The notes beneath the pieces are model-generated. The model did no database searches. It was not told the DNA's origin and was given only the letters and a program-made list of their open reading frames with translations. Positions 40,592 to 49,499 of a stretch of DNA of 64,000 nt are shown piece by piece; positions within the stretch are counted from its first letter, which is position 1; each line of letters opens with the position of its first letter. Both the position numbers and the translations under genes were made by a program. Source of the stretch: Streptomyces sp. SID8374 (lineage in GTDB: Bacteria; Actinomycetota; Actinomycetes; Streptomycetales; Streptomycetaceae); contig NZ_WWGH01000001.1 in assembly GCF_009865135.1 (NCBI RefSeq), positions 2,356,001 to 2,420,000 on the forward strand. Direction: 5' to 3'.

Positions 40592-41160
40592 GCCGCCCCC
40601 ACAGCGACAAATCCCCCGGAAAACTGGGCGAGTTCACCGTTCGTCCGCTGGACCCCGCCTCCGACGCCGAGCTGGTGCACAGCTGGGTGACCCACCCCAA
40701 AGCCGCGTTCTGGCTGATGGGCGGGGCGAAACTCCAGGATGTGGAGCGGGAGTACATGGCGATCGCCGCCCACCCGCACCACGACGCGTTCATCGGCCTG
40801 CACGACGGCGAGCCCGCGTTCCTGATCGAGAGGTACGACCCCACCGAGGTCGAGTTGAAGGGGCTGTACGAGGCGGAGCCCGGCGATGTCGGGATGCACT
40901 TCCTGGTCGCGCCGACCGACACCCCGGTGCACGGCTTCACCCGGGCCGTGATCACCGCCGTGATGGAGTTCCTCTTCGCCGACCCGTCGGTGCGCCGGGT
41001 CGTCGTGGAGCCCGATGTGACCAACAGCGCCGTCCAGGCCCTCAACAAGGCCGTCGGCTTCGAGGTCCTGCGGGAGATCGCCAAACCGGAGAAGGACGCA
41101 CTGCTCAGCGCCTGCACCCGCGAGCAGTTCGAAGCAGCAACCGGAGGAACCGACCGATGA
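40588..41160 (+). CDS. desC: N-hydroxycadaverine acyltransferase
   Basis: This 190-residue GNAT-fold acyltransferase of the IucB/siderophore type acylates N-hydroxycadaverine with succinyl- or acetyl-CoA to give the hydroxamate units. Visible features are [53 protein letters not shown], and [11 protein letters not shown] (CoA-binding strand) with [23 protein letters not shown] 40588 overlaps desB by four bases, and its own stop overlaps desD by four bases, so the genes are translationally coupled. Confidence 0.95.
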   Translation: MSRPHSDKSPGKLGEFTVRPLDPASDAELVHSWVTHPKAAFWLMGGAKLQDVEREYMAIAAHPHHDAFIGLHDGEPAFLIERYDPTEVELKGLYEAEPGDVGMHFLVAPTDTPVHGFTRAVITAVMEFLFADPSVRRVVVEPDVTNSAVQALNKAVGFEVLREIAKPEKDALLSACTREQFEAATGGTDR

Positions 41161-42935
41161 CGACCGCCCTCACCGACAGCGTCGCCCACCTCTCCCCGGG
41201 CCGCTGGGCCACCGCAAACCGACTGCTGGTCCGCAAAGCACTGGCGGAATTCAGCCACGAACGGCTGCTGACCCCCGTTCCGCTCGGCGAGGACTGCTAC
41301 ACCCTCCGTAGCGACGACGCGGGGACGGAGTACCGTTTCACCGCACGCCTCTTCGCGCTGGACCACTGGCAGATCGAGGCCGAGTCGATCACGCGCCACC
41401 GGCACGGCTCCGAAGTTCCTCTCGACGCGCTGGAGTTCTTCATCGAACTGCGGGTGGCTCTCGGGCTGACCGAGGACATCCTGCCGGTCTACCTGGAGGA
41501 GGTCTCCTCCACCCTGGCCGGAACCGCCTACAAACTCACCAAGGAACCGGCCACTTCCCGGCAGCTCGTCGCCGCCGGTTTCCAGGCCATCGAGACCGGG
41601 ATGACCGAGGGTCACCCCTGTTTCGTGGCCAACAACGGCCGGCTCGGTTTCGGGGTCGACGAGTACCGTGCGTACGCCCCCGAGGCCGCCTCCCCGATCC
41701 GGCTGGTGTGGCTGGCCGCCCGCCGCGACCGGGCCACCTTCACCGCGGGCGCCGGTCTCGACTACGACACGCTGGTCGAGAGCGAGCTGAGCGAGGCGAC
41801 CCGGGAGCGGTTCGCCGCCACCCTGCGCTCGCTCGGCCTGGACCCGGAGGCGTACTTCCTGCTGCCCGTCCACCCCTGGCAGTGGTGGAACAAGCTTGCC
41901 GTGACCTTCGCCGGTGAGCTGGCCGAGCGCCATCTGGTGGTGCTCGGCGAGGGCGAGGACGGCTACCTGGCCCAGCAGTCGATCCGTACGTTCTTCAACA
42001 CCGACCACCCCGAGAAGCACTACGTCAAGACGGCCCTCTCCGTCCTGAACATGGGCTTCATGCGCGGCCTCTCCGCCGCCTACATGGAGGCCACGCCGGC
42101 CATCAACGACTGGCTGGCCGGGCTCATCGAACGCGACAGCCTGCTGACCGCCGCCCGGTTCTCGATCATCCGGGAGCGGGCCGCGATCGGCTACCACCAC
42201 CGGAGTTACGAGGCGGCCACCGCCAAGGGCTCCCCGTATCTGAAGATGCTGGCCGCCCTCTGGCGCGAGAGCCCCGTGGCGGGTCTGGAGCCGGGCGAGC
42301 GGGTCGCCACGATGGCCTCCCTGGTCCACACCGACCACGAGGGCCGCTCGGTGGCCGGGGCGCTCATCGAGGAGTCCGGACTCGACCCGCAGGTGTGGCT
42401 GCGGCGCTACCTGGACGCCTACCTGGTGCCGGTGCTGCACAGCTTCTACGCCTACGACCTGGTCTACATGCCGCACGGCGAGAACGTGATCCTGGTCGTC
42501 GAGGACGGCATCGTCACCCGCACGATCTTCAAGGACATCGCCGAGGAGATCGCGGTCATGGACCCGGACGCGGTGCTGCCGCCGAAGGTCGACCGGATCC
42601 GGGCCGAGGTCCCCGAGGACATGAAGCTGCTGTCGGTCTTCACCGATGTCTTCGACTGCTTCTTCCGCTTCCTGGCCGCGGGGCTCGCCACCGAAGGGGT
42701 CCTGGACGAGGACACCTTCTGGCGGACGGTCGCGGAGTGCGCACGCGAGTACCAGAAGTCGGTGCCGTATCTCGCGGAGAAGTTCGCCCAGTACGACCTG
42801 TTCGAGCCGGAGTTCGCGCTCTCCTGCCTCAACCGCCTCCAGCTGCGCAACAACCAGCAGATGGTCGACCTCAACGACCCTGCGGGAGCGCTCCAGTTGG
42901 TGGGGCGTCTGAAGAACCCGATCGCCAAGTTCTGA
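41157..42935 (+). CDS. desD: NIS siderophore synthetase
   Basis: This 592-residue NRPS-independent siderophore synthetase joins the N-hydroxy-N-succinylcadaverine units and closes the desferrioxamine E macrocycle with ATP. It has the IucA/IucC ATP-binding pieces: EGHPCFVANNGRLGFGVDEY (with Lys/Thr/His contacts), PVHPWQWWNKL, the phosphate loop TFFNTDHPEKHYVKTALSV, and YMPHGENVILVVEDG with the catalytic region IFKDIAEEI. ATG 41157 overlaps desC by four bases. The operon ends with a 15-base-pair hairpin at 42952-42987. Confidence 0.95.
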   Translation: MTTALTDSVAHLSPGRWATANRLLVRKALAEFSHERLLTPVPLGEDCYTLRSDDAGTEYRFTARLFALDHWQIEAESITRHRHGSEVPLDALEFFIELRVALGLTEDILPVYLEEVSSTLAGTAYKLTKEPATSRQLVAAGFQAIETGMTEGHPCFVANNGRLGFGVDEYRAYAPEAASPIRLVWLAARRDRATFTAGAGLDYDTLVESELSEATRERFAATLRSLGLDPEAYFLLPVHPWQWWNKLAVTFAGELAERHLVVLGEGEDGYLAQQSIRTFFNTDHPEKHYVKTALSVLNMGFMRGLSAAYMEATPAINDWLAGLIERDSLLTAARFSIIRERAAIGYHHRSYEAATAKGSPYLKMLAALWRESPVAGLEPGERVATMASLVHTDHEGRSVAGALIEESGLDPQVWLRRYLDAYLVPVLHSFYAYDLVYMPHGENVILVVEDGIVTRTIFKDIAEEIAVMDPDAVLPPKVDRIRAEVPEDMKLLSVFTDVFDCFFRFLAAGLATEGVLDEDTFWRTVAECAREYQKSVPYLAEKFAQYDLFEPEFALSCLNRLQLRNNQQMVDLNDPAGALQLVGRLKNPIAKF

Positions 42936-42951
42936 GCGGTCCGCACGAGCC

Positions 42952-42987
42952 GGTGAGCGCCCGGGGACGGTCCCCCGGGCGCTCACC
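42952..42987. terminator. Terminator of desABCD
   Basis: GGTGAGCGCCCGGGG (42952-42966) pairs perfectly with CCCCGGGCGCTCACC (42973-42987), followed by a short T/C tract. It also lies just before the 3' end of the convergent GH20 gene. Confidence 0.8.
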
Positions 42988-42994
42988 TCTTTCC

Positions 42995-44653
42995 TCATGG
43001 CCCCCAGTCCACCTGCGGGGAGCGGTAGAAGCCGATCCCCAGCTCGGTGAGCCGGGGCCCTTGCGCGGCCAGGCGCACCTTGTACGTCTCCCAGTCGCGG
43101 GCCGCCGCCGGTGACCAGCCGATCTCGGCGGCGCCCAGCAGCCGGGGGAAGGCCATCGCCTCGATCTCCGCGCTGTTCGTCAGCGTCTCGGTCCAGACCG
43201 GCGCCTCGACCCCGAGGACGGCCTCGGGCGGGGCGCCTTCGAGGTAGGCCGCCGGATCCCAGTCGTACGACCTCTTCACCTCTACCAGCCCGGCCCAACT
43301 GAGGCCCAGCTTCGTGTCCTTGGTGTACTTCATGTCGAGGTAGACCCGGTCGGCCGGGGAGAGCACCAGCCGGGTGCCGCCCTTCGCCGCGTCCGCCACC
43401 TGCTGCCGCTCGGCGGCGCCCGTGCGGTCGTAGCCCCAGTACTGCGCCACCGCCCCCTTCACCGGCACCGCGCCGGTCAGCTGGTGCCAGCCCATCACCG
43501 TCTTGCCGTACTTCCCGACGACCGCCTGGGCCTTCGCCATGAACGCCACGTACTCCTCATGGCTGGTGGCGTGCGCCTCGTCGCCCCCGATGTGGAGGTA
43601 CTTCCCCGGGGTGAGGGCGGCCACCTCGCGCAGGACGTCGTCCACGAAGTCGTACGTCACCGGCTTGGGCACGCACAGCGAGCTGAAGCCGACCTCGGTG
43701 CCGGTGTAGAGCGGCGGGGCGGTCCCGTCGCAGTTCAGCTCGGCGTAGGAGGCGAGGGCGGCGTTGGTGTGGCCGGGCAGGTCGATCTCGGGGACGACGT
43801 CCAGATAGCGGGAGGCGGCGTACCGGACGATCTCGCGGTACTGCGCCTTGGTGTAGTACCCGCCCGGCCCGCCGCCGACCTCGGTGGAGCCGCCGTACGT
43901 GGCGAGCCGGGGCCAGGAGTCGATGGCGATGCGCCAGCCCTGGTCGTCGGAGAGGTGCAGGTGCAGCTTGTTGACCTTGTAGAGGGCGAGCTGGTCGATG
44001 TACCGCTTGACCTCGGCGACGGTGAAGAAGTGGCGCGAGACGTCCAGCATCGCGCCCCGGTAGCCGTAGCGCGGCGCGTCCGTGATGGTGCCGCCCGCGA
44101 CCTTCCAGGGCCCCGCGCGGCGGCTGTCGGCCTCCACCCGGTCCGGGAGGAGCTGGCGCAGGGTCTGGACGCCGTGGAAGAGCCCGGCCGGGGCGCGGGC
44201 GGTGATGGTGAGCGCGCCGGGCGTGGAGCGCAGCCGGTACCCCTCCTCGCCGAGGGACCGGTCCCGGGCGCCCAGCTCCAGCCGGATGCCGCCGGGGCCC
44301 GGCCGGCCGGTGACGGGCAGGGCGTAGCCGGTGGCGGGGCGCAGCAGCTCCGCCAGGTACGTCCCGATCCGCCGCACCTCGGCGGAGTGGCCGGGCACCC
44401 GGATCGGGGTCGCGGCGGTGATGGCGTACGGGGAGCCGCCCGGCACCACCTTCGCGGGGACGGGCACCAGCTGTCCGAGGGGGCGGGGTGCGGAGGCGGC
44501 GGCCACGGAGGAGGTCGCGGCGGTGGAGGAGAGGGCGGCCGCCACGACGATCAGCAGGGTGGCGAGGAGCCTGGGGAGGCGTCTGTCCGGGGCCGGGGAG
44601 CGTGGGGCCTTGCCGCGTGGAGCCTGCTGCCGGGTCGTACGTCGCTGTCGCAC
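42995..44653 (-). CDS. Secreted GH20 beta-N-acetylhexosaminidase
   Basis: This 552-residue exported exo-hexosaminidase releases GlcNAc from chitin oligomers and possibly peptidoglycan. The catalytic Asp-Glu pair is in YLHIGGDEAHATSHEEYVAF. Other GH20 marks are YRGAMLDVSRHFFTVAEVKR, LHLHLSDDQGWRI, VVPEIDLPGHTNAALASY, and WETYKV/LGVEAPVWTETLTNS. The N-terminus has an Arg-rich stretch, then a hydrophobic segment (LLATLLIVVAAALSS) as signal peptide. I chose GTG 44653, which has AAGGGACAGG upstream; a longer start at 44740 is possible. Neighbouring glmS and a DasR-controlled LPMO suggest a chitin/GlcNAc context. Confidence 0.9.
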   Translation of the reverse strand: MRQRRTTRQQAPRGKAPRSPAPDRRLPRLLATLLIVVAAALSSTAATSSVAAASAPRPLGQLVPVPAKVVPGGSPYAITAATPIRVPGHSAEVRRIGTYLAELLRPATGYALPVTGRPGPGGIRLELGARDRSLGEEGYRLRSTPGALTITARAPAGLFHGVQTLRQLLPDRVEADSRRAGPWKVAGGTITDAPRYGYRGAMLDVSRHFFTVAEVKRYIDQLALYKVNKLHLHLSDDQGWRIAIDSWPRLATYGGSTEVGGGPGGYYTKAQYREIVRYAASRYLDVVPEIDLPGHTNAALASYAELNCDGTAPPLYTGTEVGFSSLCVPKPVTYDFVDDVLREVAALTPGKYLHIGGDEAHATSHEEYVAFMAKAQAVVGKYGKTVMGWHQLTGAVPVKGAVAQYWGYDRTGAAERQQVADAAKGGTRLVLSPADRVYLDMKYTKDTKLGLSWAGLVEVKRSYDWDPAAYLEGAPPEAVLGVEAPVWTETLTNSAEIEAMAFPRLLGAAEIGWSPAAARDWETYKVRLAAQGPRLTELGIGFYRSPQVDWGP

Positions 44654-44784
44654 AAGCCTGTCCCTTCGACGGGTCCTACCTGTGGATCTCGGGGCAACCG
44701 AACGCCGACCATCCGTATCGCGGAGCCGTGTACGGGTCAAGGACCGGGCCCGCTCCCCTACGCGCGGCTGGCAGAATCGCGGCC

Positions 44785-45663
44785 ATGGCGGAAATCATCC
44801 AGCGCGACGGAACGTGGACGTTCGACGGGGAGACGGTGCGCATCGTGCCGGGCGGCAAGGCGCATCCGCTCCGGCTGGCGCTGGGTGAACTGGCCTTCCC
44901 CGTACAGGCCTTGGCGGGCATCTCGTTCGAGCCGGAGCGCAAGGGCGGCCGGCTGCGGCTCCGGCTGCGCGGCGGTGCCTGCCCGGTGCTGCGGGCCGCC
45001 GACGGGCGCCTCAAGGACGGCGCCGACCCGTACGTCCTGACCGTGGAGAAGGACCGCACGGGGGTGGCGGAGTATTTCGTCGACGAGGTCCGCAACGCGC
45101 TGCTGATCGAACAGGTCCCCGACGGCCCGGTGGACCGCTTTCTGCTGCCGGGGCCCTCGCTGCCGGTCTCCGGCGGAGGCGGCGACGGCACGGCGTCCTT
45201 CGACGGCGAGACCGTACGGCTCATCTGGAACTGGAAGGCCGAGGAGTCCAAGAACGCGAGCGGCCCGGCGGTCTTCCCGCTCTCGCGGATCGCGGGGGTG
45301 CGCTGGCTGCCCGCGATAGGCCTGGAGAACGGCTATCTGCGGTTCGAGCCGGTGGACGGGCCGGTCTCGGCGCCGCCGAAGTACGACCCGTACTCCCTGG
45401 AGCTGTGGGGGATGTCCAAGAAGGAGTACACGGCGGTCGTGGTCGCGGCGGCGGTGCTGGCCCGGCTGCCGCAGGCCCGTACGGCCGTGGACGCGCCCGC
45501 CGGGCCCCCGGCCCTCACCAAGGCGCCCGCGCCCGCACCGCCCGCCGACGACCACGACGTACTGCTGCGGCGGCTGCGGGAGCTGGGCGAGCTGCACCGG
45601 GCCGGGGTCCTCACGGACGAGGAGTTCAGCACGGCGAAGCAGGCGATCCTGAGCCGGATGTGA
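44785..45663 (+). CDS. DUF4429 protein with SHOCT tail
   Basis: This 292-residue protein has two beta-rich domains of the DUF4429 type (about residues 1-120 with WTFDGETVRIV and 135-245 with ASFDGETVRLIWNWK; the two start with the same motif), then a Pro/Ala linker and a C-terminal SHOCT helix pair (LLRRLRELGELHRAGVLTDE; FSTAKQAIL). The internal duplication FDGETVR is clear. The function of this family is unknown; SHOCT tails occur in proteins linked to membranes or oligomers. ATG 44785 is preferred, although the ribosome binding site is weak. It is divergent from the GH20 gene. Confidence 0.8.
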   Translation: MAEIIQRDGTWTFDGETVRIVPGGKAHPLRLALGELAFPVQALAGISFEPERKGGRLRLRLRGGACPVLRAADGRLKDGADPYVLTVEKDRTGVAEYFVDEVRNALLIEQVPDGPVDRFLLPGPSLPVSGGGGDGTASFDGETVRLIWNWKAEESKNASGPAVFPLSRIAGVRWLPAIGLENGYLRFEPVDGPVSAPPKYDPYSLELWGMSKKEYTAVVVAAAVLARLPQARTAVDAPAGPPALTKAPAPAPPADDHDVLLRRLRELGELHRAGVLTDEEFSTAKQAILSRM

Positions 45664-45793
45664 GCCGAGCCGGGGGCGGATGTGAGCCGACCGTGAGCCG
45701 GATGTAACCGTTTCGAGCACCCTCCCGGGTGCCTCCTGCCCGATATCGGGCAGATTTCTTGCGTAAGTGCGTCCCGGCACGCAATATCGACGG

Positions 45794-46069
45794 GTGCTTG
45801 AACGCCGCTCGTCGCACGACGACCTCATCGACCACCTCGTACGCTCCACCGCGCTCCAGCGCGGCGAGGCCGCCCGGGTGATCCTCGACGTGCTGGCGTA
45901 CTTCGACGAGAGCACCGACGACTTCGTCCGGCGCCGCCACCGCGAACTGCAGTCCGGCGGCCTGGTCAACACGGAGATCTTCGAGCGGATCGCGGCCGAG
46001 CTGCCGCACCGCGCCGTGGCGCCGCCGGAGCTCTCGCTCCGCCAGCTGCGCCGCATCGTCTACGGCTGA
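45794..46069 (+). CDS. Conserved small hypothetical protein
   Basis: This 91-residue helical protein starts at GTG 45794 (V-L-E-R-R-S-S). It has HDDLIDHLVRSTALQRGEAA, RVILDVLAYFDESTDDFVRR, and RLRRIVYG-type basic helices. The Ser/Asp-rich N-terminus and regular heptad-like spacing suggest a small alpha-helical adaptor, but no family is recognised. It lies 84 bases before glmS and may be its first cistron. The two-codon-preferring composition (GC-rich third positions) supports its being real. Confidence 0.55.
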   Translation: MLERRSSHDDLIDHLVRSTALQRGEAARVILDVLAYFDESTDDFVRRRHRELQSGGLVNTEIFERIAAELPHRAVAPPELSLRQLRRIVYG

Positions 46070-46153
46070 TCCCGCTGCGGCGGATCACCGGGCGCCCGTG
46101 CGGGGCGCCGAGCGCAGGCAGGTACGTGTACGTCGAGGAGGGGCAGAGAATCC

Positions 46154-47983
46154 ATGTGCGGGATCGTCGGATATATCGGAAAGCGTGATGTTGCACCGCT
46201 GCTGCTGGAAGGCTTGCAGCGGCTGGAGTACCGGGGGTACGACTCCGCCGGCATCGTCATCACCGGCAAGACGGCCGCGGGCAAGCCCGGCACGCTGAAG
46301 ATGGTCAAGGCCAAGGGCCGGGTCCGTGAGCTGGAGGCCAAGGTCCCCAAGCGGTTCGCCGGCACCACCGGCATCGCGCACACCCGCTGGGCCACCCACG
46401 GCGCCCCCAGCGACGAGAACGCCCACCCGCACCTGGACGCGGAGAACAAGGTCGCCGTCGTCCACAACGGGATCGTCGACAACGCCTCCGAGCTGCGCGC
46501 CAAGCTCACCGCCGACGGCGTCGTCTTCCTCTCCGAGACCGACACCGAGGTGCTGGTCCACCTGATCGCCCGCGCCCAGGCGGACACCCTGGAGGAGAAG
46601 GTCCGCGAGGCGCTGCGCCACGTCGAGGGCACGTACGGCATCGCCGTCATGCACGCCGACTTCAACGACCGCATCGTGGTCGCCCGCAACGGCTCCCCGG
46701 TCGTCCTCGGCATCGGCGAGAAGGAGATGTTCGTCGCCTCCGACGTCGCCGCCCTGGTCGCCCACACCCGCCAGGTCGTCACGCTGGACGACGGCGAGAT
46801 GGCCACCCTGAAGGCCGACGACTTCCGTACGTACACCACGGAGGGGTCGACCACGACGGCCACGCCGACCACCGTGGAGTGGGAGGCCGAGTCGTACGAC
46901 ATGGGCGGCCACGACACGTACATGCACAAGGAGATCTCCGAGCAGGCCGACGCCGTGGACCGCGTGCTGCGCGGCCGGATCGACGACCGGTTCTCCACCG
47001 TGCACCTGGGCGGCCTCAACCTGGACGCCCGTGAGGCGCGCGGGGTGCGCCGGATCAAGATCCTCGGCTGCGGCACCTCGTACCACGCGGGCCAGATCGG
47101 CGCCCAGCTGATCGAGGAGCTGGCCCGTATCCCCGCCGACGCCGAGCCGGCCTCCGAGTTCCGCTACCGCAACCCGGTCGTCGACCCCGACACCCTGTAC
47201 GTGGCGGTCTCCCAGTCGGGTGAGACGTACGACGTGCTGGCCGCCGTGCAGGAGCTGAAGCGCAAGGGCGCCCGCGTTCTCGGTGTGGTCAACGTGGTCG
47301 GCTCCGCGATCGCCCGGGAGGCCGACGGCGGTACGTACGTCCACGCGGGCCCGGAGGTCTGCGTGGTCTCCACCAAGTGCTTCACCAACACCGTGGTCGC
47401 CTTCGCGCTGCTCGCCCTGCACCTGGGCCGCATCCGCGACCTGTCGGTGGCCGACGGCAAGCGGATCATCGACGGGCTGCGGAAGCTCCCGGAGCAGATC
47501 AGCGAGATCCTGGCGGGCGAGGACGAGATCAAGCGGCTGGCGGCGGAGTACGCGGACGCCAAGTCGATGATGTTCATCGGCCGGGTGCGCGGCTACCCGG
47601 TGGCCCGTGAGGCCTCGCTGAAGCTCAAGGAGGTCTCGTACATCCACGCCGAGGCCTACCCGGCCTCCGAGCTGAAGCACGGCCCGCTCGCGCTGATCGA
47701 GCCCGCGATGCCGACCGTGGCGATCGTGCCGGACGACGACCTGCTGGAGAAGAACCGGGCCGCGATGGAGGAGATCAAGGCGCGCAGCGGCCGGATCCTC
47801 GCCGTGGCGCACCAGGTCCAGGAGAAGGCCGACCACACCATCGTCGTACCGAAGAACGAGAACGAGCTGGACCCGATCCTGATGGGCATCCCGCTCCAGC
47901 TCTTCGCGTACCACACGGCCCTGGCGATGGGCCGGGACATCGACAAGCCGCGCAACCTGGCGAAGTCGGTCACGGTCGAGTAG
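46154..47983 (+). CDS. glmS: Glucosamine-6-phosphate synthase (isomerising)
   Basis: This 609-residue enzyme makes glucosamine-6-phosphate from fructose-6-phosphate and glutamine, the first committed step to UDP-GlcNAc for peptidoglycan and other glycans. The N-terminal Cys (MCGIVGYIGKRD) is the glutaminase nucleophile; GIAHTRWATHGAP and the SETDTEVLVHL loop are typical. The two SIS isomerase domains follow (GCGTSYHAGQIG; MFIGRVRGYPVAREASLK), and the C-terminal GRDIDKPRNLAKSVTVE is the conserved family tail. GGAGG precedes ATG 46154. A 21-base-pair terminator follows. It is adjacent to amino-sugar genes; whether another glmS exists cannot be seen. Confidence 0.95.
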   Translation: MCGIVGYIGKRDVAPLLLEGLQRLEYRGYDSAGIVITGKTAAGKPGTLKMVKAKGRVRELEAKVPKRFAGTTGIAHTRWATHGAPSDENAHPHLDAENKVAVVHNGIVDNASELRAKLTADGVVFLSETDTEVLVHLIARAQADTLEEKVREALRHVEGTYGIAVMHADFNDRIVVARNGSPVVLGIGEKEMFVASDVAALVAHTRQVVTLDDGEMATLKADDFRTYTTEGSTTTATPTTVEWEAESYDMGGHDTYMHKEISEQADAVDRVLRGRIDDRFSTVHLGGLNLDAREARGVRRIKILGCGTSYHAGQIGAQLIEELARIPADAEPASEFRYRNPVVDPDTLYVAVSQSGETYDVLAAVQELKRKGARVLGVVNVVGSAIAREADGGTYVHAGPEVCVVSTKCFTNTVVAFALLALHLGRIRDLSVADGKRIIDGLRKLPEQISEILAGEDEIKRLAAEYADAKSMMFIGRVRGYPVAREASLKLKEVSYIHAEAYPASELKHGPLALIEPAMPTVAIVPDDDLLEKNRAAMEEIKARSGRILAVAHQVQEKADHTIVVPKNENELDPILMGIPLQLFAYHTALAMGRDIDKPRNLAKSVTVE

Positions 47984-47998
47984 TCGGCAGTACGTCAG

Positions 47999-48049
47999 CG
48001 AGTTGGGCCCCGCACCGTCGTACCGAGAGACGGTGCGGGGCCCAACTCG
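47999..48049. terminator. Strong terminator after glmS
   Basis: A perfect 21-base stem (47999-48019 with 48029-48049) with a 9-base loop starts 16 bases after the glmS stop. It is palindromic enough to serve the convergent universal stress protein gene too. Confidence 0.85.
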
Positions 48050-48088
48050 TTGCGTGGCGGGGCCTTCTGGCCGTGCGTCAGGAGCTGT

Positions 48089-48610
48089 TCAGGGGATGAC
48101 GACGACCGGGCGCTGGGCGCGGCGGGCGAGGCGGCCCGCCACCGAGCCGAAGATGCGGCCGACGATGCCGTGCGTGGAGCCGACGACGATGGCGTCGGCG
48201 GAATACTCGCGGCCGACCTCCTCCAGCTCGTGGCAGATGTCGCCGCCGCGCTCCACCAGCACCCAGGGGACGTCGGAGAGGTAGTCCGCGCAGGCCAGCT
48301 CCAGGCCGAGGACCTCGGTGCGGTGGTCGGGGACGTCGACGAAGACGGGGGGCTCGCAGCCTGCCCAGACCGTCGTCGGGAGCCGGTTGGCGACGTGGAC
48401 GATGATCAGGCCCGAGCCCGATCTGCCGGCCATGCCGATGGCGTAGGCGAGGGCCCGCTCGCTGGAGGTGGAGCCGTCGAAGCCGACCACCACTCCGTGC
48501 CGGAAGGCGGGATCGCACGCATGGCGTCCTTCTTCGACCGTCCGCGGCTCCGACCGGGGGTCGGCTACCTGCTTGCGGTCTTTGGGTTCAGGGATTTCGT
48601 GACCGGCCAT
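48089..48610 (-). CDS. Universal stress protein (UspA fold)
   Basis: This 173-residue single-domain USP carries GVVVGFDGSTSSERALAYAI at the start of the domain and the ATP-binding G-x2-G-x9-G motif in STHGIVGRIFGSVAGRLARR. It probably binds ATP and acts in dormancy or nitrogen/hypoxia stress; no partner is adjacent. The N-terminal 40 residues are polar and not part of the fold, so the true start could be internal. It sits between glmS and the long region before adpA. Confidence 0.8.
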   Translation of the reverse strand: MAGHEIPEPKDRKQVADPRSEPRTVEEGRHACDPAFRHGVVVGFDGSTSSERALAYAIGMAGRSGSGLIIVHVANRLPTTVWAGCEPPVFVDVPDHRTEVLGLELACADYLSDVPWVLVERGGDICHELEEVGREYSADAIVVGSTHGIVGRIFGSVAGRLARRAQRPVVVIP

Positions 48611-49499
48611 CGGTGTCTCGGCGAAGAGAATCCTCGTGAGGAGGGAGCGGTTTCGAGAGGTGCGTCAGCTGGTGATGTGGCTCTGTCCGGGAATCATCTT
48701 CCCAACGCCATACCCCCAAGGGTACGGCGTCACTCCTCAGCTGCCCAGACCCCCGCAAAAGCACGCGTGACGTTGGAGGGAGCATGCCCGAGGCGGTCCG
48801 GTATGGCAATGCCGGTTGTGTCGTACACGGGCCTCCGGGCGGGCCGGACGAGGGCGACCGCCCTGTTTTCGGGGCCTTGGGCGGCCCTACGGCCCCCCGG
48901 GGAGAGGTGCGCGCCGGGCCGCCGGACGGCATCGCCGATTCTCGGCGCCTGTGGCCCGGCGGTCGGTAATCCGGCTCACACCTCCCCAGGGGCCGACCGC
49001 ACCCCTCCGGCCCGTCACCTTCCGCCCCGGCGGCCCGAACACGCCACGTACCGAGGGGGGCGAGGGGAGCGCATCGGGGCGGTCGTCAGGCGGAAGTTGT
49101 GCGCCCGGCGTGACTGGAACCCGCGCACGCAACCGTTTGTTTTCAGCCAACTTCACATCCTGGCCGAACCCTTCGCGGAATGGCCGGACAGCCCACCACC
49201 CACCAGGCAGGAAGAGACCGCGCGGTACGCTTTCACCCGACGCGGACGGGCCACGTTCGCGAAGGGCACTTCCCTGTGCGCTTCGCGGGTGAAACGCTTC
49301 GTGATCGAACGCTTCACGCCACGTTTCCTTATCGACATAGCGCCGGTGGGGGAAGGTGTCACGGCGGGGCCACGCGACGCAGTAGATTCGATCTTGAAAA
49401 TCGGGGACTGGGGAAACGTGCGAAACCGAGGGGAAACGTGCAGGAGCGGCAGGCCCGTAAGGACCAGGGAGACGCGAACACCGAGGGGGGCTTAGCGTC
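48611..49499. other. Long untranslated region upstream of adpA
   Basis: About 890 bases carry no convincing gene; the few open frames are short and Pro/Arg/Gly-rich. The part nearest adpA has lower GC and two exact GGGGAAACGTGC copies at 49410-49421 and 49430-49441, exactly 20 bases apart. A GTGAAACG/CGCTTCAC inverted pair lies at about 49289-49317. Streptomyces adpA is known for a long regulatory upstream region (gamma-butyrolactone receptor, BldD and AdpA itself), which is consistent. I do not assign specific sites. Confidence 0.6.

Noticed and set aside
40518-43298. Long minus-strand frame opposite desB-desD
   Set aside because: Shadow of the des operon; no start signals and no recognisable domain.
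49289-49317. Inverted GTGAAACG/CGCTTCAC in the adpA leader as a known regulator site
   Set aside because: One mismatch in eight pairs and no match to a consensus I can name, so it is mentioned only as structure.
48611-49499. Small coding genes in the adpA upstream region
   Set aside because: Open frames are short, low-complexity and without ribosome binding sites.
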